Shown: piece by piece, positions 7,640-17,734 of the stretch
How the letters are laid out: every line of letters begins with the position of its first letter
Position numbering within the stretch: the first letter of the stretch is position 1
Source: Amphibacillus jilinensis Y1
GTDB lineage: Bacteria; Bacillota; Bacilli; Bacillales; Amphibacillaceae
Direction of reading: 5' to 3'
Length of the DNA stretch: 64,000 nt
Assembly: GCF_000306965.1 (NCBI RefSeq)
Contig: NZ_JH976437.1
Location: 163,405-227,404 of the forward strand
The notes under the pieces: generated by a model
Seen by the model: the letters and a program-made list of their open reading frames with translations, nothing else
What the model was told of the DNA's origin: nothing
Database searches by the model: none
Translations under genes and position numbers: made by a program

Positions 7640-9355
7640 TTAGCGCTGGTATGCCGCCACCTTATTACGTCCTTCTCGCTTTGCTCCGATATACATGGCT
7701 CGATCTGCTAGTCGAATTAATTCATCAAGATGGTCAGTTTGCTCTGGGTAACTGGCTACACCTAGACTAGCAGTCAAATTCAATTTAATCGTTTCTTGGT
7801 GACTAAGTATATGATGATGACATATGAAAGCAGTCTGCTCTATTAAAGAGCGGATCTCCTCTGCCAACTTAATTCCTTTGGCTTGCTTGTAATTTGGCAG
7901 AAAAATAATAAATTCTTCACCACCGTAGCGGGCCACTTCTGCATTTCCTTGCCGTTTCAAGTAATTTTGAATCAAATCTGCCACTTGGACTAACACTTCA
8001 TTACCACATTCATGCCCATACTGATCATTAATCACTTTAAAATGATCAAGATCAATCATGATTAATGAGCAACCTTCACTTGGTGAGATCGCTCTGTAGT
8101 CTGTTAGAATTTTTTCAAAGTACCTAAGGTTTGGCAAACGCGTTAAATGATCCGTTTGGCTTTTCAATTCAATGCTCTCATAGTATTTTGCATTATCAAG
8201 GGCAATGCCTAAATAATGATTAAGCACAGTCAAGACGGAAACAAGGATACTTAAGAAAGCATACCTTTTCTTAGCAATAATGACGATAACAGCAACAGTT
8301 TGATAATTTTTTTGGATAGGCATCGCCATCATACTTTCTCCTATATTCACTAAATCATTAGTTGCGAGATGTTCCCATCGCTTCACTTTATCATAAATCG
8401 TTGTCTTTCCAATATTTATAGCCTGCTCTACAATAAAATGACCGTTGCGGTCAACAATGTTTTCTTCAAGAACCAACCCATTTTTATCATTCAAAAGTCG
8501 CACCCTTTTATACTGATCTCCATGAAACAATTCATAAATGACGACCGAATCAGCTGGAAAAATTTCCGGCACTGTACTTAAATATGTTTTCAGAATATCA
8601 TCACGTGTATAATAACCTGTTAGTTTTTGTGCAAGCTGATTAACCTGAACTAAATACTGGTTAGTTGTTTTACTTTGATAATACAATTTCAAACTAATTG
8701 AGATGGTAACAATGGGAATGCTCATCATCAAGATACCTAACGCATTAAAAGACTGATAAAGATAAACTAAAACAATCCCCGAAGGTACTGTATACCCCAT
8801 AATAAATAAAGAAAAATAAAAACCTTCTCCTAAAAAAGCTACCTTTCTATTGTAGATAAAACGTTTAATTAAGAATAAAATGATTTGATTGGCTAAAAAT
8901 GCAATGAACATATAGATCAGTAACTGCAAAATATTGTAGTTTAAAAAAACTAAACGTTCAGGCATATAAGGTGACGAAAGGTAATAAGCCGATGCTGAAA
9001 TAAGTGACACTGCAAGAAACATTATTAAATTTAGTGGAATACGATACGCATCATGTTTACTTATTTTAAGCCGAATTAACACAAAGATCATTGCTAACTG
9101 AGTAACAATGATTTCAATAAATAATCCATAAATCAGAAAAGTTGCCAAACTCACACTATTAATTAAAAAAATCGGTGTTTTATTAATCGTAATAGGAAAC
9201 AGAGCAACCATAACAGCTAACAGTAAAAAAGCAATAAAACTAAAAAGATCAAAAGAGGTGTCAATACTTGAATGTTGATAAAGCCAGCTAACTATTATCG
9301 GCCAGATCAATAACCATGCCAGCCATATTCCCACTTGCTTCTTTTTCTCGATCAT
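7640..9355 (-). CDS. Membrane GAF-GGDEF diguanylate cyclase
   Basis: About 571 residues. Six or more membrane helices span roughly residues 10-220, followed by a GAF-like sensor domain (about 240-385) and a C-terminal GGDEF domain. The active-site loop is intact (RYGGEEF), so it should make c-di-GMP from two GTP. The four residues where an inhibitory I-site RxxD would lie read QGNA, so product inhibition by that site is not expected. An upstream in-frame ATG at 9377-9379 exists, but GGGGTGGAGACA directly before the ATG at 9353-9355 makes that the likely start. As first gene of the pilus operon it probably supplies c-di-GMP to the riboswitch downstream. Confidence 0.88.
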   Translation of the reverse strand: MIEKKKQVGIWLAWLLIWPIIVSWLYQHSSIDTSFDLFSFIAFLLLAVMVALFPITINKTPIFLINSVSLATFLIYGLFIEIIVTQLAMIFVLIRLKISKHDAYRIPLNLIMFLAVSLISASAYYLSSPYMPERLVFLNYNILQLLIYMFIAFLANQIILFLIKRFIYNRKVAFLGEGFYFSLFIMGYTVPSGIVLVYLYQSFNALGILMMSIPIVTISISLKLYYQSKTTNQYLVQVNQLAQKLTGYYTRDDILKTYLSTVPEIFPADSVVIYELFHGDQYKRVRLLNDKNGLVLEENIVDRNGHFIVEQAINIGKTTIYDKVKRWEHLATNDLVNIGESMMAMPIQKNYQTVAVIVIIAKKRYAFLSILVSVLTVLNHYLGIALDNAKYYESIELKSQTDHLTRLPNLRYFEKILTDYRAISPSEGCSLIMIDLDHFKVINDQYGHECGNEVLVQVADLIQNYLKRQGNAEVARYGGEEFIIFLPNYKQAKGIKLAEEIRSLIEQTAFICHHHILSHQETIKLNLTASLGVASYPEQTDHLDELIRLADRAMYIGAKREGRNKVAAYQR

Positions 9356-9415
9356 TGTCTCCACCCCATTTGAAACCAAGCCAATCCTTTTTTATAAGAC
9401 TTATAGATATAGTCA

Positions 9416-9444
9416 ATTATAGTAGTTTATACCCTTTAGAGCAA
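9416..9444 (-). promoter_or_regulatory. Sigma-A promoter of the pilus operon
   Basis: On the minus strand TTGCTC (9439-9444) and TATAAT (9416-9421) have a 17-bp spacer, just past the folC stop. It would give a leader of about 50 nt ahead of the cyclase gene. No riboswitch is visible here. Confidence 0.6.
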
Positions 9445-9450
9445 GACTAA

Positions 9451-10713
9451 TTACTTAAAATATTGGCGGACTTTTCCAACAAACGCCAAAGATCCTGTTA
9501 CAAATGTCATAGATTGGTTTTTGTTCTTATAGATCATTTGATCCAGAAGCTTCTGCCAATTAGAAACGACCTTTTTATTTTTATGATGAGAATACTCATA
9601 TAAATTCTCTGCAGTTTCAGCGCGGTCATGGTCAAATGTTGTAAATATAATTTGATCAAAGTTATTATCTAACCTTTCAATCATAGCTTGAATAGGTTTA
9701 TCTTTAAAAGCACTGAATACCAATGTTTTTTGCTGATCAGCATATAGCATCTCTATTGTATCTAAAAAAGCTTCAATGCTCGCAAGATTATGTGCACCGT
9801 CAATAATAACAGGCGGCTTCATATGAACCCGTTCGAAACGAGCAGGAATGACAGCTGTCGCTAATGCTTTAGTAATGACAGCATGTGAAAGTGGCTCATT
9901 ATTAAAATCTAACAACATGAGCGCTTTTATCGCAAGCCCAGCATTATGCAGTTGATGGTTACCCTTCATAAATAACCGAAACGGAATTGTCAGACTTTCC
10001 TCTTTATAAATATAGTGGTCATTCTGTTTAATGATTTGGAAATTTTTATCAAACTGAAAAACTTCAGCTCCTTTTTCCCGTGCATTATCTTCGATGGTTT
10101 GAAATGCTTCCTCTGAAACATCCCCCACGACCACAGGACGTTGATGCTTAATAATGCCTGCTTTATGACTAGCAATTTCAATCATCGTCTCACCTAAAAA
10201 TTTAGTATGATCATAATCAATTGATGTGATCACCGCAACAAGCGGATCAATACAATTGGTAGCATCTTCTCGCCCCCCCATTCCTGCTTCAATAATTGAA
10301 AATTCTGCTTCGTCAGCAAAGAATTGATAAGCAATAGCAACGATAATTTCAAAATTACTAGCTGGATTGTTTAATTGATCAAGCGTTCGAAGTACATGAT
10401 ACAATCGATTAGCATAATGTAGATAGGATTGATCTGAAATGGCAGTGCCATTAAGTTGAATCATCGCTTGTCGATTGGTTAGACTCGGTGATGTGAACGT
10501 TCCGATTTGATAACCAGCTAATTTTAACGTAGTCGCTAAATAAACAGTTGTTGATCCTTTACCATTTGTACCAGCTACATGTATGGCTTTTATTTTTTTC
10601 TCTGGATGACCTACCTCTTCAAGTAAGAGGCGCATACGATCTAATCCAGGTTTTATTCCAATTTGCTCACGGTGATCTAAAAATCCCTCAAAACTTTGAA
10701 CCGATCTAAACAT
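9451..10713 (-). CDS. folC: Folylpolyglutamate/dihydrofolate synthase
   Basis: Mur-ligase-family enzyme adding glutamate to folates with ATP. The P-loop GTNGKGST spans 48-55, with the family's central ATPase region (GMGGREDATN, SIDYDHTKFLG) and the C-terminal Mur-ligase domain (VIIDGAHNLASIEAF). The start is at the ATG 10711-10713 (MFRSVQSFEG), preceded by GAGAGGAAG. The reading frame is open for 23 more codons upstream but that part runs into the repeat element. It is 421 residues, close to Bacillus FolC. It lies downstream of valS, as in B. subtilis, but a tandem repeat is inserted between them. Confidence 0.93.
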   Translation of the reverse strand: MFRSVQSFEGFLDHREQIGIKPGLDRMRLLLEEVGHPEKKIKAIHVAGTNGKGSTTVYLATTLKLAGYQIGTFTSPSLTNRQAMIQLNGTAISDQSYLHYANRLYHVLRTLDQLNNPASNFEIIVAIAYQFFADEAEFSIIEAGMGGREDATNCIDPLVAVITSIDYDHTKFLGETMIEIASHKAGIIKHQRPVVVGDVSEEAFQTIEDNAREKGAEVFQFDKNFQIIKQNDHYIYKEESLTIPFRLFMKGNHQLHNAGLAIKALMLLDFNNEPLSHAVITKALATAVIPARFERVHMKPPVIIDGAHNLASIEAFLDTIEMLYADQQKTLVFSAFKDKPIQAMIERLDNNFDQIIFTTFDHDRAETAENLYEYSHHKNKKVVSNWQKLLDQMIYKNKNQSMTFVTGSLAFVGKVRQYFK

Positions 10714-10756
10714 AATAAAAATCTTCCTCTCTATTGTTAACACCCTATAACAGAAT

Positions 10757-10896
10757 CTCCAATCAGGGGTGGGCTTTCCCACTGATTGGTAGCTGAGTGA
10801 ATCAGGACATTAGCGTCCGTTAACTTCCGTCTATATGGATAATCTCTACGCTCGATTTTGTGACGGACGTTTTACGGACGGTTATCTGTGATAAAA
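10757..10896 (+). repeat. Dispersed structured repeat, copy 1 (tandem unit 1)
   Basis: First of ten copies of an intergenic family. Order of blocks: AATCAGKGG...CCACTGATTG (stem 1), GAGTGAATCAGGACATTAGC, GTCCGTTA (left arm of stem 2), an internal AT-rich arm, ACGGACGGTTATCTGTGATAAA (right arm and end). This unit is repeated almost exactly 145 bp downstream. Confidence 0.85.
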
Positions 10897-10900
10897 CGAA

Positions 10901-11042
10901 ACTTCAATCAGGGGGCGAGCTTTCCCACTGATTGGTAGCTGAGTGAATCAGGACATTAGCGTCCGTTAACTTCCGTCTATATGGATAATTTCTACGCTCG
11001 ATTTTGTGACGGACGTTTTACGGACGGTTATCTGTGATAAAT
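10901..11042 (+). repeat. Dispersed structured repeat, copy 2 (tandem unit 2)
   Basis: Nearly identical to the preceding unit (only a few differences), 145 bp downstream in the same orientation. It lies between the valS terminator and folC. Such recent tandem duplication suggests the element can still be copied or has recombined. Confidence 0.85.
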
Positions 11043-11104
11043 TGTAACGAAAATAGCGCAGTATGAAAAGCGAATGATGAAAATGATTCATATTGCTAAC
11101 GTCT

Positions 11105-11147
11105 TAAAAAAGCTGCCCTAAAGTCTTATTCGACTTGGACAGCTTAT
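11105..11147 (-). terminator. valS terminator
   Basis: On the minus strand AAGCTGTCC...GGGCAGCTT forms a long imperfect stem with an inner AAGTC/GACTTT pairing, followed by six T. It lies immediately after the valS stop. Confidence 0.8.
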
Positions 11148-11150
11148 CGT

Positions 11151-13796
11151 TTATTGTTTTAATTCTTCTATCCTTGCTGCAACTTTGTCACGTTTATCAA
11201 GATAATCGGTTTGCTTTTGTTTTTCTTCAGCAACAACATGTTCAGGGGCTTTGTTGACAAAGCCAGCGTTACTTAATTTCTTCTGAACGCGTTCAACTTC
11301 CTTGTTTAGCTTTAATAGTTCCGCTTCTAACCTAGCTATCTCTTTATCCACATCAATTAATCCAGCTAATGGCAAGTATAGCTCAGCTCCCGTAACAACA
11401 GCAGACATTGATTTCTCCGGAGCGGTTAAATCTGTCGCGATGGTCAACTCACTGGTGTGACAGAATCGCTCAATATAGTGACGATTAGCAAGCAATTGTT
11501 CAGCAACTTTTCTATCACTTGCATTAACGGTGAGTACGATTGGCTTGGACATCGGTGTATCTACTTCTGCACGTATATTACGAACTGCACGAATAATCGC
11601 AACTAAACGATTCATTTCTGTCGCTGCTTGCTCATTTGAATAAGCCATATTTATCGCTGGCCAATCCGCTTGTGTGATCGATTCCCCTTGATGAGGTAAG
11701 TGTTGCCAAATTTCCTCTGTTACGAAGGGCATAAATGGGTGTAGCATGCGCAGAATACTGTCTAATACATGGACAAGAATCGATTGTGTTGCTTGTTTAG
11801 CTTTTTCATCTTCCCCATACAATGGTATCTTCGCCATTTCAATGTACCAATCACAGAAATCATCCCAAATAAAGTTATAGAGATGGCGCCCTGCCTCACC
11901 AAAATCATAACGATTTGTGTGGCGATTAACTTGCTCTATTGTTTCATTTAAACGGGTCAATATCCAATGATCAGCTACATTCTTTTCGACTGACAGACTT
12001 ATATCCTTAAATTCCATTCCTTCAATGTTCATTAAGACAAATCGTGAAGCATTCCATATTTTATTAATAAAGTTCCACGTTGATTCGACTTTTTCCCATT
12101 GGAATCGTAAGTCTTGACCAGGTGTTGAACCCGTTGCAAGAAAGTATCGTAATGCATCAGCTCCATACTTATCAATAACGTCCATTGGATCGACACCGTT
12201 TCCGAGTGACTTACTCATTTTACGCCCTTCAGCATCTCGCACAAGACCATGAATTAATACATCATCAAATGGACGTTGCTTTGTAAAATGCTTAGATTGG
12301 AAGATCATTCTTGCAACCCAGAAGAAGATAATATCATAGCCTGTCACTAAAGCGTTAGTTGGAAAATAGCGCTCAAAATCTTGATCATCTAAATCAGGCC
12401 AATTCAATGTTGAAAACGGCCATAAAGCCGATGAAAACCAAGTATCTAAAACATCCGTATCTTGTTGCCAGTTTTCAAGATCTGCAGGTGCTTCTTTCCC
12501 TACATAAATCTCACCCGTATCTTTATGGTACCAAGCAGGAATACGATGCCCCCACCATAACTGACGAGAAATACACCAATCGCGAATGTTATCCATCCAT
12601 CGCAAATAATTACCTTCAAATCGCTCAGGAACAAAATTAACCTTTTCTTTTTTATCTTTTTGTAACTTCACAGCCTCATCAGCAAGAGGTTGCATATTCA
12701 CAAACCATTGTGTTGACAAGTATGGCTCAACAACAGCCCCGCTTCTTTCCGAATGCCCTACAGAATGCACATGTTCTTCAATCTTGAATAGAATGCCTTC
12801 ATCTTGAAGATCTTTGACAAGCTGCTTTCGGCAGGCAAAGCGATCCATTCCTTCGTATTTACCAGCCTTTTCATTCATTGTTCCATCTTCATTCATTACA
12901 AGTACGCGTTCTAGGTTATGACGATTACCTATTTCAAAATCATTAGGGTCATGAGCAGGCGTAATTTTAACTGCCCCTGAACCAAATGATTGATCAACAT
13001 AATCATCAGCAACAATTTCAATTTCACGCCCAACAATTGGCAGAATTACTGTTTTGCCAATCATATGCTGATACCGCTCATCTTTCGGATGAACAGCAAC
13101 AGCTGTATCCCCTAACATCGTTTCAGGGCGTGTCGTTGCAATCTCAATATCACCTGAACCATCTTTAAGAGGATATTTCATGTGATAAAAATGACCCGTC
13201 ACTTCTTCGTGAATAACTTCAATATCTGATAAGGCCGTTTTCGTAGCTGGATCCCAATTAATAATATATTCCCCACGATAAATCAAGCCTTCTTGATAAA
13301 GCTTAACGAATACTTCTTTAACTGCTTCAGATAACCCTTCATCTAGAGTAAAACGCTCTCGTGAATAATCTAGACCTAGTCCTAGCTTTTCCCATTGCGC
13401 TCTAATGAAAGTAGCATAATCGTCTTTCCATTCCCACGCTTTTTCGAGAAATTTTTCACGCCCAAGATCATAACGACTGATCCCTTCCTCACGCAACTTA
13501 GCTTCTACCTTTGCCTGTGTAGCAATACCTGCATGATCCATCCCCGGTAAGTAGAGGGCATCAAACCCCTGCATTCTTTTCATACGAGTAATAATATCTT
13601 GTAGTGTGGTATCCCATGCATGTCCAATGTGTAATTTACCGGTTACGTTTGGTGGTGGAATTACAACTGTAAATGGTTTTTTGTTTGGATCATTTGTTGC
13701 TTCGAAAAATTTTCGATCAACCCAATATTGATAACGGCCTTTCTCAACGGCCTGCGCATCATATTTTGGTGGTAAATTATGTGTTTGTTCTGACAC
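11151..13796 (-). CDS. valS: Valyl-tRNA synthetase
   Basis: Class I aminoacyl-tRNA synthetase charging tRNA-Val. Motifs are [14 protein letters not shown] (HIGH) near residue 45, an editing domain in the middle, [10 protein letters not shown] (KMSKS) near 525, and a C-terminal coiled-coil arm ([18 protein letters not shown]). The start is the GTG at 13794-13796: AAGGAGGTTACACAA lies at the right distance before it, whereas the upstream in-frame ATG is on the far side of that site. The resulting 881 residues match the B. subtilis enzyme (880). It is controlled by the T-box leader directly upstream. Confidence 0.96.
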   Translation of the reverse strand: MSEQTHNLPPKYDAQAVEKGRYQYWVDRKFFEATNDPNKKPFTVVIPPPNVTGKLHIGHAWDTTLQDIITRMKRMQGFDALYLPGMDHAGIATQAKVEAKLREEGISRYDLGREKFLEKAWEWKDDYATFIRAQWEKLGLGLDYSRERFTLDEGLSEAVKEVFVKLYQEGLIYRGEYIINWDPATKTALSDIEVIHEEVTGHFYHMKYPLKDGSGDIEIATTRPETMLGDTAVAVHPKDERYQHMIGKTVILPIVGREIEIVADDYVDQSFGSGAVKITPAHDPNDFEIGNRHNLERVLVMNEDGTMNEKAGKYEGMDRFACRKQLVKDLQDEGILFKIEEHVHSVGHSERSGAVVEPYLSTQWFVNMQPLADEAVKLQKDKKEKVNFVPERFEGNYLRWMDNIRDWCISRQLWWGHRIPAWYHKDTGEIYVGKEAPADLENWQQDTDVLDTWFSSALWPFSTLNWPDLDDQDFERYFPTNALVTGYDIIFFWVARMIFQSKHFTKQRPFDDVLIHGLVRDAEGRKMSKSLGNGVDPMDVIDKYGADALRYFLATGSTPGQDLRFQWEKVESTWNFINKIWNASRFVLMNIEGMEFKDISLSVEKNVADHWILTRLNETIEQVNRHTNRYDFGEAGRHLYNFIWDDFCDWYIEMAKIPLYGEDEKAKQATQSILVHVLDSILRMLHPFMPFVTEEIWQHLPHQGESITQADWPAINMAYSNEQAATEMNRLVAIIRAVRNIRAEVDTPMSKPIVLTVNASDRKVAEQLLANRHYIERFCHTSELTIATDLTAPEKSMSAVVTGAELYLPLAGLIDVDKEIARLEAELLKLNKEVERVQKKLSNAGFVNKAPEHVVAEEKQKQTDYLDKRDKVAARIEELKQ

Positions 13797-13883
13797 TTGT
13801 GTAACCTCCTTATTTTTTATCATTTATTTAAAAATGAACTTACTTATCATCTCTTCCTAGGCCAAATACTGTCTTGGATTCAC

Positions 13884-14140
13884 ACAAAAAACCCTAATCA
13901 TCCTAAAAAGGACGAAAGGGTTTAACATTCCGTGGTACCACCTTTGTTTATAGCAAAAACAAGCTATACACTTCATTTCAATAACGGTCTATAACCGGTT
14001 TAACCTAATAATCATCTACACGTTCGGTTAAACGACTCCAAGGCTACCTTCTGCAGTTAGGGACTAGAAACCTTTCAGCCGTTGGTTTCCTCTCTATAAG
14101 TTTGACCAGCATACTCTTCCTCTTCATCATCTTTATTATA
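13884..14140 (-). promoter_or_regulatory. T-box leader of valS
   Basis: The minus strand has the T-box core AGGTGGTACCACGG (about 13930-13943), which pairs with uncharged tRNA NCCA ends, followed by a terminator (13885-13923: AAACCCTTTCGTCC...AGGGTTTTTT). Upstream lies a Stem-I-like region with the GAAACC/GGTTTC apical helix. A GUA triplet in GAAGGUAGCC (14045-14047) is a plausible valine specifier, though I could not fold Stem I fully. Uncharged tRNA-Val would favour read-through into valS. Confidence 0.9.
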
Positions 14141-14161
14141 TAGTTCTTTTCTATACCAGTT

Positions 14162-14191
14162 ATTTTATCCAAAATAGCACATAAAAGTCAA
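14162..14191 (-). promoter_or_regulatory. Probable valS promoter
   Basis: TTGACT (14186-14191) and TAAAAT (14162-14167) on the minus strand with an 18-bp spacer, upstream of the T-box leader. Confidence 0.55.
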
Positions 14192-14376
14192 TAAAGATTT
14201 TAATAATCATGCCAACAAGTAAAGATTTCAACTTCTTAAAACTTATGCATATACTGTGATAAGAGCTAGTATTAATTATGTGTAAACATATATGCATATT
14301 TTATTACATTCAGTACGTTACCCATTATTTTTTGTTTATAGCAGAAGGTTGTACTTTGTAACGAAAGGGTGGAATT

Positions 14377-14565
14377 ATGTCTCGATATTATCGCTATCGC
14401 TTGCCACCATGGTGTCGAGAATGGCTTTTAGTGATTGAACGGTGTTTACTTCCAATCTGTATCGTCCAACTGATCAGAACCTTATTTTTTCCAACGACAC
14501 TTGATGTCTTTTTATTGGGCTTATTTATTGGTGTCTATGTTTCCTTTTACTTAAAATGGATATAA
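14377..14565 (+). CDS. Small membrane protein, unknown
   Basis: 62 residues starting MSRYYRYRLPPWCREWLLV, with a good ribosome site (AAAGGGTGGAATT) before the ATG. A basic N-terminus is followed by two hydrophobic segments (about 17-38 and 41-60). It is transcribed away from valS toward spoVID and is followed by a repeat element and a two-way terminator. I do not recognise the family. The ribosome site and codon use support a real gene. Confidence 0.55.
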   Translation: MSRYYRYRLPPWCREWLLVIERCLLPICIVQLIRTLFFPTTLDVFLLGLFIGVYVSFYLKWI

Positions 14566-14568
14566 AAT

Positions 14569-14710
14569 GAACCTTCAATCAGTGGAGGCTTCTTCCCCAC
14601 TGATTGAAGGTTCAGTGAATCAGGACATTGGTCGGTCGTTATCACCCACCTAACAAGATTTGCTCTGCTTTCTATTTTAAGGTGATGCTTCTCATACGGT
14701 TATCTGTTAC
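14569..14710 (+). repeat. Dispersed structured repeat, copy 3
   Basis: Starts GAACCTTCAATCAGTGG with a perfect-looking stem 1 (AATCAGTGG/CCACTGATT), then CAGTGAATCAGGACATT, and ends ACGGTTATCTGTTACAAA. The GTCCGTTA arm is diverged (GGTCGGTCGTTA). Confidence 0.8.
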
Positions 14711-14755
14711 AAAAAAGTGATGAACACTACTATTGGAAGGTGTCATCACTTTTTC
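14711..14755 (+). terminator. Bidirectional terminator between small ORF and spoVID
   Basis: AAAAAGTGATGA (14712-14723) and TCATCACTTTTT (14743-14754) form a 12-bp stem with an inner CACT/GGTG extension. A and T runs on both sides suit termination of both convergent genes. Confidence 0.8.
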
Positions 14756-14758
14756 ATT

Positions 14759-15766
14759 TTATTTTGGTACATATATAATTTGACCATGATAAACATCTGA
14801 TGATTCTAGCCGATTAGCTTCTTGCAGTTTCATTGTATTGACTCCATATTGTTCTGCTATACCCTCTAAAGAGTCTTGTTCCTGAACAATATACATTGTC
14901 ATTTTTGTATACTGTTCTTCCTCTGAATTACTTTGATCAAACAAATCTAACAAGGAGGTTGGCCGCTGTTGTTCATCTGTATGACTTTCTTCTGTAACAA
15001 CAGGATCTGCTTCTTCTATTAATGATTCACTGCGAATCTCTTCTTCATGTGTTTCTTGCGTTTTAATAGGGGCTAACTCTGGGTCAGCCGTCGGCTCATC
15101 TGGGGGCTGAAGCTCATTTATTGGTTCTTCTAAATCCTCCCGGTGTAATGGAACCACTTTATCTTCTTCTTTTTCTTCTATCTCTTCTTCCTCGTTTTTA
15201 CCTTGCTCAGCCTCCTTTTCCTCTGCTTTAATTTTTAAATCAAATGTGATTCTATCTTCATCTTCTTCTTTTGATTCTTCCAGGTCCCCATCACTATCTC
15301 CTGGTTCTTCCATTTCTTTAATTTCTTCCACCCGATCGTGTTCTAGGCCTTGAATAACAAGAGATGCCTCTAATTCCAATTTGCAAGATTCCGGTAAATG
15401 ATAATCAAAGCTATCAACGCTTACCGATAATTCATCCATCCGTTTTACTCGTTCATGTGGAATGGAGATATCTACAGGAAAATGATGTGAAAACTCACAG
15501 ATCCCATCCTCATCTCGAACAACCTTTTTAAAATATCGCCCTGTCACTTCTGGTTCATCTATGTCAGATTGTTCCTCAATTTCAACAGGTAAATATTCAC
15601 CTGTTAAAGCAATAATTCCTCGTACTGAAACATAATCAGGAAAGGTTTGAATAGAAATTTCAGGGTCAAGACCTATACCTAACATTTCAGAAACCCCTTC
15701 TGCCTTTTGAAATAATAATGTTTCAGTTAAATCAAACTGAAATGACTTTGACTCTTGCTCAGCCAT
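14759..15766 (-). CDS. spoVID: Spore coat morphogenetic protein SpoVID-like
   Basis: 335 residues. The N-terminal part (FQFDLTETLLFQKAEGVSEML; about 1-150) matches the SpoVID N-terminal domain needed for coat encasement. A Glu/Lys-rich acidic linker (about 150-270) follows, then a C-terminal LysM domain (MYIVQEQDSLEGIAEQYGVN...GQIIYVPK). The LysM presumably binds precursors in the forespore outer membrane region. It is shorter than the B. subtilis protein (about 575 residues), mainly in the linker. The start is the ATG at 15764-15766 behind AAAGGAGGA; an ATG six codons earlier overlaps that site. A sigma-E-like promoter precedes it. Confidence 0.85.
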   Translation of the reverse strand: MAEQESKSFQFDLTETLLFQKAEGVSEMLGIGLDPEISIQTFPDYVSVRGIIALTGEYLPVEIEEQSDIDEPEVTGRYFKKVVRDEDGICEFSHHFPVDISIPHERVKRMDELSVSVDSFDYHLPESCKLELEASLVIQGLEHDRVEEIKEMEEPGDSDGDLEESKEEDEDRITFDLKIKAEEKEAEQGKNEEEEIEEKEEDKVVPLHREDLEEPINELQPPDEPTADPELAPIKTQETHEEEIRSESLIEEADPVVTEESHTDEQQRPTSLLDLFDQSNSEEEQYTKMTMYIVQEQDSLEGIAEQYGVNTMKLQEANRLESSDVYHGQIIYVPK

Positions 15767-15805
15767 CAACATTCCTCCTTTCAACTCAACACATCCTCAT
15801 TAACA

Positions 15806-15833
15806 GATATATGATAGTATCAAAAGAATATGT
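15806..15833 (-). promoter_or_regulatory. Probable sigma-E promoter of spoVID
   Basis: On the minus strand ACATATT (15827-15833) and CATATATC (15806-15813) with a 13-bp spacer resemble the mother-cell sigma-E consensus. That is the factor expected for spoVID. Confidence 0.55.
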
Positions 15834-16306
15834 CAAGTTGTAAGCAGACTTCAATCAGACCCTAACTTAGAATAATATGTGAATACGAACAAAAGCCCAG
15901 AATATTGTCTAGGATCTATCCACTACGTGTTTACATAACAGCCTAGCGTACCATCACTAAGATGAGTCTCTACTTTATACAGATTATAACCATTCCTTAA
16001 GTTATTTCTAGGACCAAAAGGAAACAGACGTCTATTACATCTGCTTTCTTTAGATCCCAATGTAAAAATCAATAGCTAACTAGAATTTAGTTCGATTACA
16101 AGCAGATAGAATGACCACTTGATCAACACCGTTTAAAGTCGTATACATTCAAATAGCGTATGTTATTGATTTTACTCAATTATGCATTTTTCTTTGGTGG
16201 CAATTTGAACATGGCGATAATTGGTTCCTAACATGACAACATCCATCTTGCCACCCCCATATTGAGAATAGGCAAACCTCTACCTTTCTGATAAAATAGA
16301 CGGTAG
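15834..16306. other. Gene-free stretch
   Basis: About 470 bp between the spoVID promoter and repeat copy 4. I see no open frame with a ribosome site, no RNA motif and no strong hairpin. AACTTCAATCAGACCC near 15848 resembles the left end of the repeat family and may be a relic. Confidence 0.4.
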
Positions 16307-16461
16307 TTTATCACAAATAAGCATCCGTAAAACACGCATCTCAAATAGAGAACAGTAGGAAATCTATTGAAATGGGTGATAGTGGACGCTAATGTCTTGA
16401 TTTACTCATTAAACAACTAGTTACGAAGAGCAAAAACGTTCACTGATTGAAGGTTCGTTTT
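16307..16461 (-). repeat. Dispersed structured repeat, copy 4 (inverted)
   Basis: Minus-strand copy beginning AAAACGAACCTTCAATCAGTG at 16461 and ending CTTATTTGTGATAAA at 16307, with AAATCAAGACATTAGCGTCC inside. It is the only clear copy on the opposite strand. Confidence 0.8.
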
Positions 16462-16542
16462 ATAATAGACAAGCACTTTAGTAACTTATTATCGTTTTTA
16501 AAGCCAATCAATGACAGGACAGTATTGGCAGAGGAGGTTTTC

Positions 16543-17025
16543 ATGCGTCAACAAAATCAATTAAGTGCATTCATATTGATTGGAGTCGGTCTTTACTTTT
16601 TGCTTCAACAATGGGACTTACCGTTTTTAGCTAATTTTTCAACGTGGCCTAGCTTGTTTATGATTTTAGGATTGAGTTTACTTATTCACGGCTATCTAAC
16701 TCGAGATCATGATAAAATCTTTCCGGGAACGATTCTTTTAGGACTCGGCATTCACTTTCATGCTGTCTCCGTCTACCCTGAATGGGTTGAACACTGGAGT
16801 GTTTATGCAGTTATTATCGGGCTAGCTTTTCTGCTTCGCTATCAAAAAACGAAGGCCGGCTTATACCCCGGATTAATTCTACTTTCTCTTGGTCTTTTTA
16901 TCCTTTTGTCAATGACGAATTCACAATTTTCCCAATCCGTCCATCAACTTATTGGTTGGTTAGAAGATTATTGGCCAGTTGGCTTAATCGTTTTCGGCAT
17001 CTATTTACTATTTAAAAAAAGATAG
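16543..17025 (+). CDS. LiaI/LiaF-like multi-helix membrane protein
   Basis: 160 residues with about six hydrophobic segments in three helical pairs (AFILIGVGLYFLL; WPSLFMILGLSLLIHGYL; GTILLGLGIHFHA; WSVYAVIIGLAFLL; GLILLSLGLFILL; YWPVGLIVFGIYLLF). The repeated W-P-x-[GA/L]-[LI]-x-[LI]-x-G pattern is typical of the LiaI/LiaF transmembrane (DUF5668-like) domain. The start is the ATG at 16543 behind GAGGAGGTTTTC; 32 further upstream codons overlap the repeat and lack a ribosome site. Function is unknown; envelope-stress proteins share this fold. The gene ends inside its terminator. Confidence 0.7.
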   Translation: MRQQNQLSAFILIGVGLYFLLQQWDLPFLANFSTWPSLFMILGLSLLIHGYLTRDHDKIFPGTILLGLGIHFHAVSVYPEWVEHWSVYAVIIGLAFLLRYQKTKAGLYPGLILLSLGLFILLSMTNSQFSQSVHQLIGWLEDYWPVGLIVFGIYLLFKKR

Positions 17026-17045
17026 CAAAAATGCTATCTTTTTTT
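17014..17045 (+). terminator. Bidirectional terminator
   Basis: AAAAAAAGATAGC (17014-17026) pairs with GCTATCTTTTTTT (17033-17045). The stop codon TAG of the upstream gene lies in the left arm. It could serve the membrane protein gene and, on the other strand, ysxC. Confidence 0.85.
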
Positions 17046-17124
17046 AAATCTTTACAGCACAGCAGATTTGAGTGCCTTATTTGCATAGCTGTCCTTTATT
17101 CTAGATAAACGTTGTGACATTCAT

Positions 17125-17733
17125 TCAATTACGCTTTCCCCCATTGGCATGCGGTAAAAATGAGGTAATAACACGCCAGGCTTCTTCTTTCCCTTGGGCT
17201 GTTTCAGCTGAAAATGGAATAATCTGATCTCCACTTTCTAAAGCTAATGTCTCTTTGACACGCTTAACATGTTTGGCTACTTGTCCCTTTTTAATTTTAT
17301 CCACTTTTGTAGCAATAACTAGAACCGGGATTTGATGGTGTTTTAAAAAATCATACATCGCCACGTCATCATTTGTCGGTTGATGCCGAATATCGATGAC
17401 AAGTACAGTCGCTTGCAGATTTTCACGTTCAGTAAAATACGTTTCCATCATTTTACCCCAAGCTTCTCGTTCCGTCTTCGAGACCTTCGCATAACCATAA
17501 CCCGGAACATCTACAAAGTGAAAGAATTCATTGATTAAGTAAAAATTTAAGGTTTGTGTCTTTCCTGGTTTCGAGGATGTACGCGCTAAAGCCTTCCGAT
17601 TAATAAGCTTATTAATAAACGACGATTTCCCGACATTGGACCGACCTGCTAATGCAATTTCAGGTAATCCCTCTGGCGGATATTGCTTCGGTGTTACAGC
17701 ACTAATAGTAATATCTGATTTTGTTACTTTCAT
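17125..17733 (-). CDS. ysxC: Ribosome-biogenesis GTPase YsxC/EngB
   Basis: 202-residue TrmE-Era-EngA-EngB-Septin-like GTPase needed for 50S subunit assembly. G1 GRSNVGKSS is near residue 30, followed by G2 (TQT), G3 DVPGYG, G4 TKVDK and G5 FSA. It follows lonA after 1 bp, the same pair order as in Bacillus, and is probably co-transcribed with it. Confidence 0.95.
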   Translation of the reverse strand: MKVTKSDITISAVTPKQYPPEGLPEIALAGRSNVGKSSFINKLINRKALARTSSKPGKTQTLNFYLINEFFHFVDVPGYGYAKVSKTEREAWGKMMETYFTERENLQATVLVIDIRHQPTNDDVAMYDFLKHHQIPVLVIATKVDKIKKGQVAKHVKRVKETLALESGDQIIPFSAETAQGKEEAWRVITSFLPHANGGKRN

Positions 17734-17734
17734 G

